A DNA stretch of 64,000 nt from Streptomyces inhibens (GCF_003389455.1 NZ_QUAC01000137.1:31131-95130); one strand, 5' to 3'; shown: positions 35,499-44,785, counted from the stretch's first letter. Translations and numbers: made by a program. The notes: generated from the letters alone by a model not told the origin.

Positions 35499-36476
35499 TC
35501 AGACGTCGCGCCGGTCGAACCAGCCGCGGAATTCCGGCTCGTCCTCCGCGGGCCGGCGCGGCTGGGCGCGCGCCAGCACCCGCTCGACCCGGTCGAGGAA
35601 CTCCGCGTTCAGCTCCTCCACGAAGTCTTCCCGGCCGGAGACACGGGGCTCGGCGCCGTACGCCGGAGCGACCCTCGGATCCAGGGGCGTCGAGCCCACC
35701 GGTTCGCTCCCGTAGGTCGCGGTCACGCCTCGGTACGCCACCTCGTCCGCGTCCTCGTGCAGTCCACCGCGAAGGTGCTCGTTCTTGCGCTCCGTACGCT
35801 GGAACGGCAGGCGCTCGCCCGCCTCGGCGGCCGCACCGAAGAAGTCGCCGCCCTTGCGCTTGAAGTCGTCCGTGCCCCAGGCCCGCGCCCCGCGCTGCTG
35901 CGCCGGGACCTTCTGGAGATGCGGAATGTGCTTGGCGCAGTGGATGTACGCCTCTTCGACCTCGACAGTGACCCACAGCTGGGCACGTCGGCCGGGAATC
36001 GGGTCGACCGGCAGACCGGCGTGGTTCGCCCGCATCTCCTCGTCCATGACGACCCGCGCCCGGCCGTTGACGTGCAGCCCGATGCGGTCACGGGTGAAGT
36101 CGATCATCAGGATGCCCAGGCGCGGGTTCTCCGAGATATTGCCGACGGACGCCATGACACCGTTGCCACGGTATTCCGGGTACGCCAGCGTCCGGGCGTC
36201 GAGCACCCGGACGAACCCGGGCGGACCGGCCCGGAACGTCGAATCGCATTCGCCGTGCCGGTCGGCCGTGGCAAGGAAGAACATCTCCTGACGTGCCACG
36301 AACTCCTGCATACGGGCGTTGAGATGGTCCAGCACCTGGTCCCCGTAGAAACGGTCGGCGCGCTCGGTCGTGCCGAGTCTCTGCTGCACCAAGTGCTCGC
36401 CGTCGCTCCCGGGGCGCTCCTGCCGCCGCATGCCCCACCCCTCCCCTGTCAGCCCGTATTCGCCCTGTGCTGCCAA
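35499..36476 (-). CDS. Pyridoxamine-phosphate-oxidase-fold (split-barrel flavin) protein
   Basis: A 325-residue PNPOx-like split-barrel protein. FVARQEMFFLATADRHGECD, RTLAYPEYRGNG and NPRLGILMIDF are typical of flavin- or F420-binding members. A C-terminal extension of about 120 residues is charged and less conserved. It begins with a TTG 4 bases after the flavohaemoglobin stop, and the N-terminal EYGLTGEGWG fits relatives, so the two are one operon. Pairing with a flavohaemoglobin suggests nitrosative or redox stress. Confidence 0.8.
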   Translation of the reverse strand: MAAQGEYGLTGEGWGMRRQERPGSDGEHLVQQRLGTTERADRFYGDQVLDHLNARMQEFVARQEMFFLATADRHGECDSTFRAGPPGFVRVLDARTLAYPEYRGNGVMASVGNISENPRLGILMIDFTRDRIGLHVNGRARVVMDEEMRANHAGLPVDPIPGRRAQLWVTVEVEEAYIHCAKHIPHLQKVPAQQRGARAWGTDDFKRKGGDFFGAAAEAGERLPFQRTERKNEHLRGGLHEDADEVAYRGVTATYGSEPVGSTPLDPRVAPAYGAEPRVSGREDFVEELNAEFLDRVERVLARAQPRRPAEDEPEFRGWFDRRDV

Positions 36477-36480
36477 GACC

Positions 36481-38349
36481 TCAATCTCCTGCCGAGACCA
36501 GCTCTTCGATGGAGTCGTGCCGTATGCGGTCGGTCGGGATGCCGACCCCGACCAACGCGTCCACGCCGCTGCGGATCAACCCGGGCGGGCCGGAAAGATA
36601 GGCGTCGTACTCCCGGAAGGGGCCGTACTGGCGGACGGCATCCGGGAGTTGGCCGGTTTCGCTGCTGGTCCCACCGCGGACCGCGGGTCCGTTGGCGACG
36701 ACCGGGCGGACGGAGAGCCAGGGATGGGCCTGTTCCAGGCGCAGCATGGTGTCGAGGTCGTAGAGGTCATAGTCGCTGCGGGCGCCGTAGAAGACCTCGA
36801 CGGGGCGCCGGATGCCGTGCTCCGCGACGTCCTCGACCAGGGCCTTGATGGGTGCGATGCCGGTGCCGCCGCCGACGCACAGCAGGCCGTTGCGGGTGGA
36901 GTGGTCGACGGTCATCGAGCCGCCCGGCGCACCGAGCCGGATGACGTCACCGGGGCGGGCGCGGTGGACCATGGCGTTGGAGACCCAGCCCGCCGGAACC
37001 GCCTTGACGTGGAACGAGAGCAGGCCGTCGGAGCGCGGCGCCGAGGCGAAGGAGTAGTGCCGCCAAACCCGCGGCCACCAGGGCGTTTCCACGCTGGTGT
37101 ACTGCCCGGCAAGGAACGGGTAGGGCTGGTCGGGACGGACCGTCACCACCGCGATATCGGGCGTACGCAGCTCGTGCGAGACGACCTCGGCCTGCCACCA
37201 GGCGGGGGCGACCGCCTCGTTCTCGGCGGCCGCGTCGATCATGATCTGCGAGATCGCGGTGTACGCGCGCACCCAGGCGGCCTCGGTCTCCGGGCCCCAA
37301 CTGGACGTGGCGTAGCGCGCGAGCGCGTTGAGCAGGCATTCGCCGACCGCGGGGTAGTGGTCGGGGAGGGTGCCGTATTTGCGGTGGCCGCGGCCGAGGT
37401 TCGCGAGGTAGGCGGTGAGCACCTCGGCGTCGTCGACGTGCTGGGCGGCGGTGAGCAGGGCCTTGAAGAGCCGGTCACGCTGGGTGTCCATCGAGGCAGG
37501 GAACAGCGCCCGCAGATCGGGGTGCTGGACGAAGAGCAGCGCGTAGAAGTACGAGGTGACCTTGTCGGCGACGGGTTCGATTTCGGCCATGGTGCGACGG
37601 ATGAGAATCGCGTCGGGGGAGGCGGGTGTTGCGGAGGAGGCCGCTACCAGATCGTCGAGGGAGGGCTCCGGGGCGGGCGCGGCCGGCTGTTGCCTGGGGG
37701 CGAAGGCGGAGGGGGCGGGGGCCGCGTTCTGGGCGGCCGGCTCCGTGGCGGGTGCGGCGGCGGGGGCTGGCGTGGCACGTGCGGACTCGTGTACGGGCTC
37801 GGGCTCGCGGCCTCGGGAGGACTCATGCTCCCAGGCGGGCCGGCGGGCCGGCTCACGTTCCCGGGCGGGCTCGGCCTCGCGGCGCGGAGGCTGTGCGTAC
37901 GGGGAAGAGGCGGTGGCGTACCCGTAGGCCGCGGCGGACTGCTCGGCGTAGGCGGGCGCGACGGGCTGCTCGGCGTAGGCGGGCGCGACGGGCTGACGGT
38001 TCGTCTCGCCGCGCGGCTGGGGAACCTGCGGCGGCTCCGTCTCGCGCTCGCGCTCGGCGGCGGTACCTACCGGCCGGATCGGATTGACCGGCCGGCTGGG
38101 TATCTGTTCCCGGTCGTTCCGTTCATCCCGTTCGTTCCACTCGTTCCGGTCGTCGCGTTCACCGCGGTCGTTGCGTTCACCCCGGTCGTTCGGCTCGGTC
38201 CGGCCGTTCTGGTCCGGACGGTCCTGGACGTTTTGTCGCCCCTGCTGTTCTGTGGAGGACTTCTTCGCCGGCGGAGTGAACCAACCCCAATCGCCACTGC
38301 TGCCGCCAGAAGAGCCGTTATCGGCCGACGTGGTGGTCGGAGCGTCCAT
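36481..38349 (-). CDS. Flavohaemoglobin-like protein with a long disordered N-terminus
   Basis: A 622-residue protein. Residues 1-240 are disordered: an Asp/Arg/Asn/Glu block of DRGER/DRNE repeats (50-82), a QPVAPAYAE duplication (119-136) and Pro/Ala stretches. A bacterial globin domain follows (246-380), with FPASM and the proximal His322 in GRGHRKYG. An FAD domain (RHYSFASAP, about 430) and an NAD domain (GGGTGIAPIKA) complete the reductase. Flavohaemoglobins convert NO to nitrate with NAD(P)H, usually in about 400 residues. GAGG lies before the ATG at 38349. The head may tether or assemble the enzyme; that is inference. Confidence 0.88.
   Translation of the reverse strand: MDAPTTTSADNGSSGGSSGDWGWFTPPAKKSSTEQQGRQNVQDRPDQNGRTEPNDRGERNDRGERDDRNEWNERDERNDREQIPSRPVNPIRPVGTAAERERETEPPQVPQPRGETNRQPVAPAYAEQPVAPAYAEQSAAAYGYATASSPYAQPPRREAEPAREREPARRPAWEHESSRGREPEPVHESARATPAPAAAPATEPAAQNAAPAPSAFAPRQQPAAPAPEPSLDDLVAASSATPASPDAILIRRTMAEIEPVADKVTSYFYALLFVQHPDLRALFPASMDTQRDRLFKALLTAAQHVDDAEVLTAYLANLGRGHRKYGTLPDHYPAVGECLLNALARYATSSWGPETEAAWVRAYTAISQIMIDAAAENEAVAPAWWQAEVVSHELRTPDIAVVTVRPDQPYPFLAGQYTSVETPWWPRVWRHYSFASAPRSDGLLSFHVKAVPAGWVSNAMVHRARPGDVIRLGAPGGSMTVDHSTRNGLLCVGGGTGIAPIKALVEDVAEHGIRRPVEVFYGARSDYDLYDLDTMLRLEQAHPWLSVRPVVANGPAVRGGTSSETGQLPDAVRQYGPFREYDAYLSGPPGLIRSGVDALVGVGIPTDRIRHDSIEELVSAGD
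38100..38225 (-). repeat. CGTTC/GGTCGTTC short repeats encoding DRNER blocks
   Basis: On the plus strand GTTCCGTTC, CGTTCACC and GGTCGTTC-type words recur about ten times. On the minus strand they encode the Arg/Asp/Asn/Glu repeat of the flavohaemoglobin head. Confidence 0.65.
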
Positions 38350-38798
38350 GGTCTGCCTCGCCTCGAACGTCTTTCGGTTGTCTTCGCACTTCCGTGGATC
38401 GGAACTGCCCGGAATTCCCCCGCCCTGCCCCGGAATTCTTAATCGACTCAAGCGATCCCGGCAACATCCTCCAAAGCGGACAAATCTCACTTCCCTGCGA
38501 CAATGCGGAACAGATGCCGCGTCAGCAGCATGCCACCCCGCTCATCACAACGGACAAATAGTCGGAAGTCCGGGTGTCACGGGCCGCTTCGCCGCTAGGC
38601 TGACGAGCTTTGCCCGTCCTTCGCGACCCGCGGGCGCCCTCACCACCGCCAAGCCGGACTCGACCATACCGGCAGTAGTTGAAACCACAAGCCCTGATCT
38701 TGGAACACTCCGCGCGGCCCCTCCGATAACAGTGATCCTCCCCACAGACCGCATTTTCAGGGCATACAGCGGACGATTCCCTAGCAGAAAGCTCGGAA
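38350..38798. other. 449-bp region between flavohaemoglobin and HAD genes
   Basis: This is upstream of the flavohaemoglobin operon and downstream of the HAD gene, so it should hold the operon promoter. It is less GC-rich around 38410-38580 and 38660-38790. A TAGGCT word at 38596 resembles a -10 element on the plus strand but leads to no recognised gene. A 69-codon minus-strand frame (38545-38754) shows no family resemblance. Confidence 0.35.
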
Positions 38799-39434
38799 TT
38801 ACTGGCCAGTACGCACCAGTTCGTATGCCTCGCGCAGATCACGTCCCACGTAGGCATATGAGGCCAGGTCACTGACATGGTGATCCGCATTCATGGCAAC
38901 GGACTGCGGAAGCACTGCGAAGAGTTCGGTGTCCGACATCGAGTCGCCGTATGCCACGCAGTCGGCCCGGGTCAGCCCGTACGTCATACAGAGTTCGTCG
39001 GCGATCTGTACCTTCGCCGCCGGCGAGAGGATGCCGGCCGGTTCCACCTGCTGCCGGATCGGCACCGCGGGCCAGCGCGAACCGTGCGCCGCGTCGGCGC
39101 CCCAGGCCAGCAGCCGTTCGACGAAGAAGCTGGGCGAGAGCGAAATGACCGCGCACCGTTCGCCACGCGCACGGATATCCGCCCAGACCTCCTGGATCCC
39201 GGCCAGCCATGGCGCACCGTCGAAGGCCGCCGCCAGCTGAAGTTCGGTCAGCTCGGCGGCCCACAGATCGCACGCCAGCTGCGCGAACCGCAACGGCGTC
39301 AGCTCGCCCGCCGCAAACCCGCGCTCCAGCTCGGCGATCTCCCGGTCCAGCCCGAGTTGCCGGGAGATCTCGATGGCGGCCGCGGACCCGTAGAGCAGGG
39401 TCCCGTCCATGTCGAACAGATGCAGCTTGCTCAT
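38799..39434 (-). CDS. HAD-IB (SerB-like) phosphatase
   Basis: A 211-residue HAD subfamily IB enzyme. Motif I is FDMDGTLL at the N-terminus; VISLSPSFFVERLL holds motif II; YGDSMSDTELF is motif IV. Its size and order match phosphoserine-phosphatase-like proteins; the exact substrate is unknown. The ATG at 39434 is the natural start. It diverges from the DUF2269 gene. Confidence 0.88.
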   Translation of the reverse strand: MSKLHLFDMDGTLLYGSAAAIEISRQLGLDREIAELERGFAAGELTPLRFAQLACDLWAAELTELQLAAAFDGAPWLAGIQEVWADIRARGERCAVISLSPSFFVERLLAWGADAAHGSRWPAVPIRQQVEPAGILSPAAKVQIADELCMTYGLTRADCVAYGDSMSDTELFAVLPQSVAMNADHHVSDLASYAYVGRDLREAYELVRTGQ

Positions 39435-39692
39435 GGCCCCGGAGCTTAGGGCGTGCCCGCCGGGAAGCGCGGGCGGAATCGGGAGGAGAGGGCGAGCGGG
39501 TCCGTACGGTCCGGCGGGGTCGGTTGGCACGTTGCGCCGTACCCCGGCGCCGTATTCAGGGGACGGGTTCCGGCGACAGGTTCCAGGGGCGTGATCCAGG
39601 CACGTGCTCCACGGACGTACTCAAGCCCGCGTATGTGCGGATACTCCCGCCGGCAGATGTACCGCGGGGCGCCGGGCGCCACCGTGGACCGT

Positions 39693-40247
39693 ATGCAGCA
39701 GCTCAGCCGCCCCGCCCGCCGGGCCCTCCTCGTCCTCCATGTCGCCGTATCCGTCAGCTGGCTCGGCCTCACCCTTGGGCTGCTCACGCTCAGCGTCACC
39801 GGCTACACCGGATCCCCCGAGATGGCGGCCGTCGCCTACCGGGCGATGAAGGTCTTCGGCGACTGGCTGGTCATCCCCATCGCGCTGCTCACACTGGTCA
39901 GCGGCCTGGTCCTGTCGCTCGGCACCGCGTGGGGGCTGGCCAGACACCGCTGGGTCTACCTCAAGTTCTGGCTGACGCTCCTGACCGTGCTGCTGTCCGT
40001 CTTCTCACTCCGCCCGGGCATCAACCACCTCGCTGCCGAGGCCGCCGCGGGCACCCCGACCCCCGACATCAGCCTCGTCGTCGCCCCCGCGGTCGCCACG
40101 GCCACCTATCTCTTCCTCACCGCGATCTCCGTCCTCAAGCCCTGGGGGCTGACCAAGCGCGGCAGCCGACTGCGCGAGGCGCAGTCGGCCGAGGCCCGCG
40201 CGAAACGAGCACGCCGGAGCGGCAAGGAGGGCGCGGGCGTCCGCTAG
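39693..40247 (+). CDS. DUF2269-like membrane protein
   Basis: A 184-residue protein with four hydrophobic helices (about 10-32, 50-72, 84-104, 125-150) and a basic Arg/Lys-rich tail. LLVLHVAVSVSWLG and VYLKFWLTLLTVL fit the DUF2269 group. Function unknown. It is convergent with the HbpS/GlcG-like gene, 18 bp away. Confidence 0.75.
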   Translation: MQQLSRPARRALLVLHVAVSVSWLGLTLGLLTLSVTGYTGSPEMAAVAYRAMKVFGDWLVIPIALLTLVSGLVLSLGTAWGLARHRWVYLKFWLTLLTVLLSVFSLRPGINHLAAEAAAGTPTPDISLVVAPAVATATYLFLTAISVLKPWGLTKRGSRLREAQSAEARAKRARRSGKEGAGVR

Positions 40248-40265
40248 CGGATGGCGGGGCCGTCG

Positions 40266-40709
40266 TCAGACGAGGTCGGCCTCCGCTATCGCCGCGGTGG
40301 CGATCCGGTGGTCCTGCTCGGGGGCGCCGCCACCGAAGCCGATCGCGCCGATCAGCCGGCCGTCCCGGTGGAGCGGCACACCGCCCGCGATGAAGAGCAG
40401 CGGCCGGTCCAGCGCGGTGGGCAGCGAGTGGAAGAGCCCATCGGGCCGGACGAGGTCGACGAGGTCGGCGGTCGGCGCGTCCAACTGCAGCGCGGTGTAC
40501 GCCTTGCGGGTGCTGGTCTCACCGGAGATCAGCACGGCCGCGTCGTCCCGCCGGAAGCCCAGCAGATGACCGCCCGCATCCAGAACCGTGACGCTGCCCC
40601 GCACTCCGAGACCTTCGGCGGCCCGGGCGGCGGCCTCGATGAGGCTCTCGGCATCACGGGTGGTGAGGGGGCGGACGGTGGGGGTGGGGACGGGGGTAGT
40701 GGTGCTCAT
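40266..40709 (-). CDS. GlcG/HbpS-family haem-binding-type protein
   Basis: A 147-residue DUF336 protein: SVTVLDAGGHLLGFRRDDAA, STRKAYTALQ and GGVPLHRDGRLIGAIGFGGG are family motifs. HbpS of S. reticuli is a secreted haem-binding redox sensor partner; this copy has no signal peptide and lies next to no two-component system, so the comparison is only to the fold. AAGGAA precedes the ATG at 40709. Confidence 0.85.
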   Translation of the reverse strand: MSTTTPVPTPTVRPLTTRDAESLIEAAARAAEGLGVRGSVTVLDAGGHLLGFRRDDAAVLISGETSTRKAYTALQLDAPTADLVDLVRPDGLFHSLPTALDRPLLFIAGGVPLHRDGRLIGAIGFGGGAPEQDHRIATAAIAEADLV

Positions 40710-40824
40710 GAGGGGGTTCCTTGGCGTGTAGTGGCACTGGTGGTGCTTGTACTGCTGGTGATGTGAGGGGCGCGGGAGTGCGGCAGTCGCTCCCGGTCTT
40801 CGTACGGGGCGACGACGGGAACCG

Positions 40825-42045
40825 TCAGCCCTGCGCCACCGGTATGGGCTCATCGGCAACCGCGGTGGGTCCACCCGCGGCCACGACCTGGCCACCGCCC
40901 GTCTGACGCCGCTCCAGGGCAGAGGCGAATATCGCCACCCCGAGCGCCGCGACGGTCATCAGCGCACCGACCCAGTTGGGCGCGGTGAAGCCGAGGCCGG
41001 CCGAGATGACGATCCCGCCGAGCCAAGCAGCCAGCGCATTGCCGAAGTTGAAGGCCGCGATATTGCCTGCCGAGGCGAGGGTGGGCGCCGAGGCAGCCTG
41101 GTCCATCACCCGCTTCTGCAGCGGCGGCACGGTCGCGAAGCCGAAGATGCCGATCAGCGCGATGGTGATGATCGCGGCGATCTTGTTGTGCGCGGTGAAG
41201 TTGAACGCGGCCAGCGAGAGTGCCAGACCGGTCATCGAGATGTACAGCATCGGCATCATGGCGCGGTCGGTGAAGCGACCGGAGACCAAGTTTCCGCCGA
41301 CCATGCCGAGGCCGAAGACGGCCGTCAGCCAGACGACGGACGACGGTGCAAAGCCGGTGACCTCGGTCATCATCGAGGCGAGGTAGGTGACGGCCGCGAA
41401 GACACCGCCGAATCCCAGGATCGTCATCAGCATCGCGAGGCCGACCTGCGGATTGCGGAAGACCGCGATTTCGCTGCCTATAGGGGAGGCCGCCTTCTCC
41501 CGCTGCGCCGGGATCAGCTTGACGATGCCCAGCAGGCCGATCACGCCGAGCGCGGTGATGGCGTAGAAGGTGGTGCGCCAGTCGAACTGCTGGCTGAGCA
41601 TGGTGCCGGCCGGTACGCCCACGACGTTGGCGATGGTCAGACCGCTGAACATCAGCGAGATGGCGGTGGCGCGCTTCTGCGGCGCGACCAGGTCGGCGGC
41701 CACGAGAGCGCCGATGCCGAAGAACGCGCCGTGCGTGAAGGCGGAGACGATCCGCCCGGCCAGCATGATCCCGAAGTTGGGCGCGGTGGCCGTGAGCAGA
41801 TTGCCCGCGATGAACAGGCCCATCAGCAGCATCAGCATCTGCTTACGCGTGAAGCGCGTACCGAGCGCGGTCATCAGCGGCGCGCCGACGACCACACCCA
41901 GGGCATAGACGGTGGTCGCGTATCCGGCGAGCGGGATGGAGACACCGAAGCCTGCCGCCATGTCGGGCAGCAGGCCCATGACCGCGAACTCGGTCGTTCC
42001 GATCCCAAAGGCACCGATGGCAAGCGCCAGGAGTGCGAGAGGCAT
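40825..42045 (-). CDS. MFS drug/sugar efflux transporter (AraJ/Cmr-like)
   Basis: A 406-residue transporter with 12 membrane helices. The N-terminal half has IGTTEFAVMGLLPDMA and the loop 2-3 motif GTRFTRKQMLML; motif C-like GLTIANVVGVPAGT marks it as an antiporter of the DHA1 type. It starts 132 bp from the divergent MarR gene, the usual sign of a MarR-controlled efflux pump. The substrate is not readable. Confidence 0.9.
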   Translation of the reverse strand: MPLALLALAIGAFGIGTTEFAVMGLLPDMAAGFGVSIPLAGYATTVYALGVVVGAPLMTALGTRFTRKQMLMLLMGLFIAGNLLTATAPNFGIMLAGRIVSAFTHGAFFGIGALVAADLVAPQKRATAISLMFSGLTIANVVGVPAGTMLSQQFDWRTTFYAITALGVIGLLGIVKLIPAQREKAASPIGSEIAVFRNPQVGLAMLMTILGFGGVFAAVTYLASMMTEVTGFAPSSVVWLTAVFGLGMVGGNLVSGRFTDRAMMPMLYISMTGLALSLAAFNFTAHNKIAAIITIALIGIFGFATVPPLQKRVMDQAASAPTLASAGNIAAFNFGNALAAWLGGIVISAGLGFTAPNWVGALMTVAALGVAIFASALERRQTGGGQVVAAGGPTAVADEPIPVAQG

Positions 42046-42095
42046 GACGGATCCCTTCAATGATTGCGTCCGTCCTTTACGAGCGTTCACAATAA

Positions 42096-42118
42096 TTGCA
42101 GACGCGGGTTAAATGCAA
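42096..42118. promoter_or_regulatory. Candidate MarR operator in the MFS-MarR divergent region
   Basis: TTGCA and TGCAA arms are separated by 13 bp, within an AT-rich island. The leftward promoter may be TTGCAT-17-TTATTG across the same sequence, so a bound MarR dimer would block the pump promoter. Confidence 0.4.
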
Positions 42119-42177
42119 GCGCGGGATATTTCGAACGTGGCCTATCCTGGTTCGTGCGCCCCATGAGGAGGTCTTCG

Positions 42178-42711
42178 ATGACGCAGCAGACGCGGCAGAA
42201 GCAGGAAACGCCGGAGCAGGCAGAGGCCGCACAGGCGACCGCAGCCGCCGACCCTGGCTGCCCGCCGGCGCCCGCCCCCGGACTCGCACAGGGCTGGTGC
42301 GCGCTCTCCGCCCTGCACAGCCGTATCGAGTCGCACATAGAGCGCGCGCTGCAGGCCGGGCACGACCTCAGCGTCCGCGAATTCTCGGTCCTCAATGTGC
42401 TCAGCGAGCAGCACGACGGGCCGGGCGGCCATCTGCGGATGCACCAGGTCGCGGACTCCGTCGTCCTCAGCCAGAGCGCCACCACCCGCCTGGTCACCCG
42501 GCTCGAGGAGCGCGGGCTGCTCTCGCGCTATCTGTGCCCCGACGACCGGCGCGGCATCTACACCAACGTGACGCCCGACGGCCTCGCGCTCCTGGTGGAG
42601 GCCCGGCCCACCCACGACGGCGCGCTGCACGAAGCCCTCCAGGACGCCGCGCAGCGCCCCGAGCTGGCGCCGCTGGTCACCGCCGTCGAGACGCTGGCGC
42701 CGTCGGAGTAG
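42178..42711 (+). CDS. MarR-family transcriptional regulator
   Basis: A 177-residue regulator. A 35-residue Gln/Glu/Ala-rich head precedes the winged helix: LSVREFSVLNVLSEQ, HQVADSVVLSQSATTRLVTRLEERGLL and a DDRRGIYTNVT wing. The start at 42178 has GAGGAGG 6 bases ahead. It probably represses the divergent MFS pump. Confidence 0.92.
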   Translation: MTQQTRQKQETPEQAEAAQATAAADPGCPPAPAPGLAQGWCALSALHSRIESHIERALQAGHDLSVREFSVLNVLSEQHDGPGGHLRMHQVADSVVLSQSATTRLVTRLEERGLLSRYLCPDDRRGIYTNVTPDGLALLVEARPTHDGALHEALQDAAQRPELAPLVTAVETLAPSE

Positions 42712-42820
42712 CGCCGCCGGAGTAGCGCTGGAGGCCGGGGGAGGAGCGGGCCGGCGGCGGCCCGGCTCGACCACCTGCCTGCCTGCCGCACCCGCGATCA
42801 CACGGCATAAGGTCGCGCCC

Positions 42821-43273
42821 ATGAGCGATATCGAGATACGCCGCGCGACCGAAGCCGACCTGCCCGCCATCGTCGCGATGCTCGCCGACGACCCCTTGGG
42901 CGCCGCCCGCGAGTCGCCGGACGACCTGGCTCCGTACCACGCCGCGTTCGAGGTGCTGGCCGCCGATCCGCAGCAGCATCTGGTCGTCGCGGTGCGCGAG
43001 GGGCGGACGATCGGCACCCTCCAGCTCACGGTCATCCCGGGCCTGTCCCGGCGCGGCGCCACCCGCTCGATCATCGAGGCCGTACGGATCCACCGCGACG
43101 AGCGCGGCAGTGGCCTCGGCACCCAGCTCATCGAGTGGGCGGTCGCGGAATCCCGCACGCTCGGCTGTCAGATGGTGCAGCTCACCTCGGACGCGACGCG
43201 GATCGACGCGCACCGCTTCTACGAGCGCCTCGGGTTCGAGGCCTCCCATCTGGGGTTCAAGCTCACGCTCTGA
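42821..43273 (+). CDS. GNAT-family N-acetyltransferase
   Basis: A 150-residue GNAT protein. IRRATEADLPAIVAML at the N-terminus and the acetyl-CoA loop RDERGSGLGTQLIEWA (motif A, Q/RxxGxG/A as RGSGLG), with FYERLGFEAS (motif B), are clear. The acceptor is unknown. It is convergent with the TetR gene. Confidence 0.9.
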   Translation: MSDIEIRRATEADLPAIVAMLADDPLGAARESPDDLAPYHAAFEVLAADPQQHLVVAVREGRTIGTLQLTVIPGLSRRGATRSIIEAVRIHRDERGSGLGTQLIEWAVAESRTLGCQMVQLTSDATRIDAHRFYERLGFEASHLGFKLTL

Positions 43274-43306
43274 TGGCTGCGCCGGTCGGGGCACGGCGCG
43301 ACCCGC

Positions 43307-44053
43307 TCAGGCCTGTCGCGCACGCCCCCGTGACCGGTGCGCCTTCTGGCGGCAGGCACCACCGCAGTAGCGCGCGGGACGACCCGTGCGCGCCGTCGCG
43401 ATCGCCGTACCGCACACTTCACACCGAGTTTCGTTATGATTCCGCGCCTCGGACGGGAGTTTCGTTACGGATGGAGCCGCACGCAGCGCATCGCACATCA
43501 GCGCGGTCATCCGCCCCTGCACACCGTCCTGAGAACCGGCCCCCGCTCTGGCCTGCTCCATGGAAAGACAGCCCACCAGCAGCGCCCTGAGGTCCGTTAT
43601 CCCGACGTCCTTCCGTACGGCGCCCGCCTTTTGGGCCCTGGTGAGCAATACCTCCAGGGAGTCGTCGAAGTCCTGCCCGACCCCCGGTGACGGCTCGAAA
43701 CGTCCCGTGCCGGCCGCCTCCAGCGCGTCACACAACGCCTTGTTCCGTGACGCGAGCCGTACCACCGACGACAGGAAGCGGAAGAAGACCCCGCCGGGGT
43801 CCTCGACATCGACCAAGTCCCTTGCGGTGTCGGTGAAAAGCTCGATCCGGTCCACGATGGTCGCCCTGAACAGGGCTTCTTTGGAAGGGAAGTGGCGGTA
43901 GACCGTCCCTGCCCCGACCCCCGCACGGCGCGCGATCTCCCCGAGCGGAACCCCCAACCCCTGTTCCTCAAAGGCGGATCGAGCCGCTTGGAGCACCAGC
44001 GCCCTGTTGCGCCGGGCATCCGCACGGGAAGGCGTGACTCCACGATTCGTCAT
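43307..44053 (-). CDS. TetR-family regulator with C-terminal zinc-knuckle-like tail
   Basis: A 248-residue protein. The TetR helix-turn-helix (LGEIARRAGVGAGTVYRHFPSKEALF) lies at residues 37-62, followed by the usual ligand domain to about 195. The last 40 residues hold CEVCGTAIATARTGRPARYC and GGACRQKAHR, a CxxC...CxxxC-H pattern that should bind zinc. The same GRPARYC-ACRQ-AHR knuckle occurs alone or fused in other actinobacterial proteins. It diverges from the broken NmrA-like gene, and may once have controlled it. Confidence 0.88.
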   Translation of the reverse strand: MTNRGVTPSRADARRNRALVLQAARSAFEEQGLGVPLGEIARRAGVGAGTVYRHFPSKEALFRATIVDRIELFTDTARDLVDVEDPGGVFFRFLSSVVRLASRNKALCDALEAAGTGRFEPSPGVGQDFDDSLEVLLTRAQKAGAVRKDVGITDLRALLVGCLSMEQARAGAGSQDGVQGRMTALMCDALRAAPSVTKLPSEARNHNETRCEVCGTAIATARTGRPARYCGGACRQKAHRSRGRARQA

Positions 44054-44146
44054 CGCCGGGCCTCCTGAGAAACGGTTGACATCCGGGTCGGGCGCTCCGC
44101 AATTTCAAACGGGTCGCTCATTCCGATTCTACGGGAGGGTTCCAGC

Positions 44147-44779
44147 GTGATCGTTAAGGGCCTGACAGTCGCGGTGACCGGCGCAACGGGTCAGCAAGGC
44201 GGTGCGGTGGCCCACTGATTACTGGCGGACGGCTGGACCGTACGGGCGCTCACCCGCGATCCCGCGAGCCCCATGGCCCGCGCCTTGGCCGCCGCCGGCG
44301 CAGACGTACGGACCGTCGACATGGCCGACCCCGCCACGCTGAAGCCCGCGATCGACGGCGTATACGGCGTCTTCAGCGTCCAGCCTGCCTCCGGGGCCCC
44401 CGACTCGCCACCGGACTACTCCTGGCAGGACGAGATCGCCGCCGGCCGCAATGTCGCCGACGCGGCCGCCGACGCTGGCGTACGGCACCTCGTCTACGCC
44501 TCCGTCGACAACGCCCAACTCCGGTCCGGCATACGGATCTTGGATAACAAGTGGGTCATCGAGGAGCACATCCGCGGGCTCGGCCCTCGCCCAGCCGGAC
44601 CGCTTCGCAGCCCAGGCCTTGGAGCTGGCGGGCGACGCCCTCACTCCCCCGCAGATCGCCGACGCCACGAGCCGCGCCACCGGGCGTACGGTCCCCTACG
44701 TCCGGATGCCGATGGAGACGCTGCGGGAGCTGAGCGCGGGCTGGAGCGCGAGGGCGCGCGGCAGCTGGAGCAGCTGCTC
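44147..44779 (+). pseudogene. NmrA-like NAD(P)-binding protein, broken by several lesions
   Basis: From the GTG at 44147 (GGGAGG ahead) the frame reads a Rossmann start, LTVAVTGATGQQGGAVAH, then stops at TGA 44216-44218, in frame with the continuing LLADGWTVRALTRDP. Family features go on to VRHLVYASVDN and KWVIEEHIRGL. There about 110 residues of the usual middle are missing and the frame changes; PDRFAAQALELAGDALTPPQIAD resumes in another frame, and the end runs into a parS site. Nonsense codon, internal deletion and frameshift together mean a dead gene. Confidence 0.85.
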
Positions 44780-44785
44780 GATGGT

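Noticed and set aside
38545-38754. 69-codon minus-strand frame upstream of the flavohaemoglobin gene
   Set aside because: No ribosome site, no resemblance to any family; not enough support.
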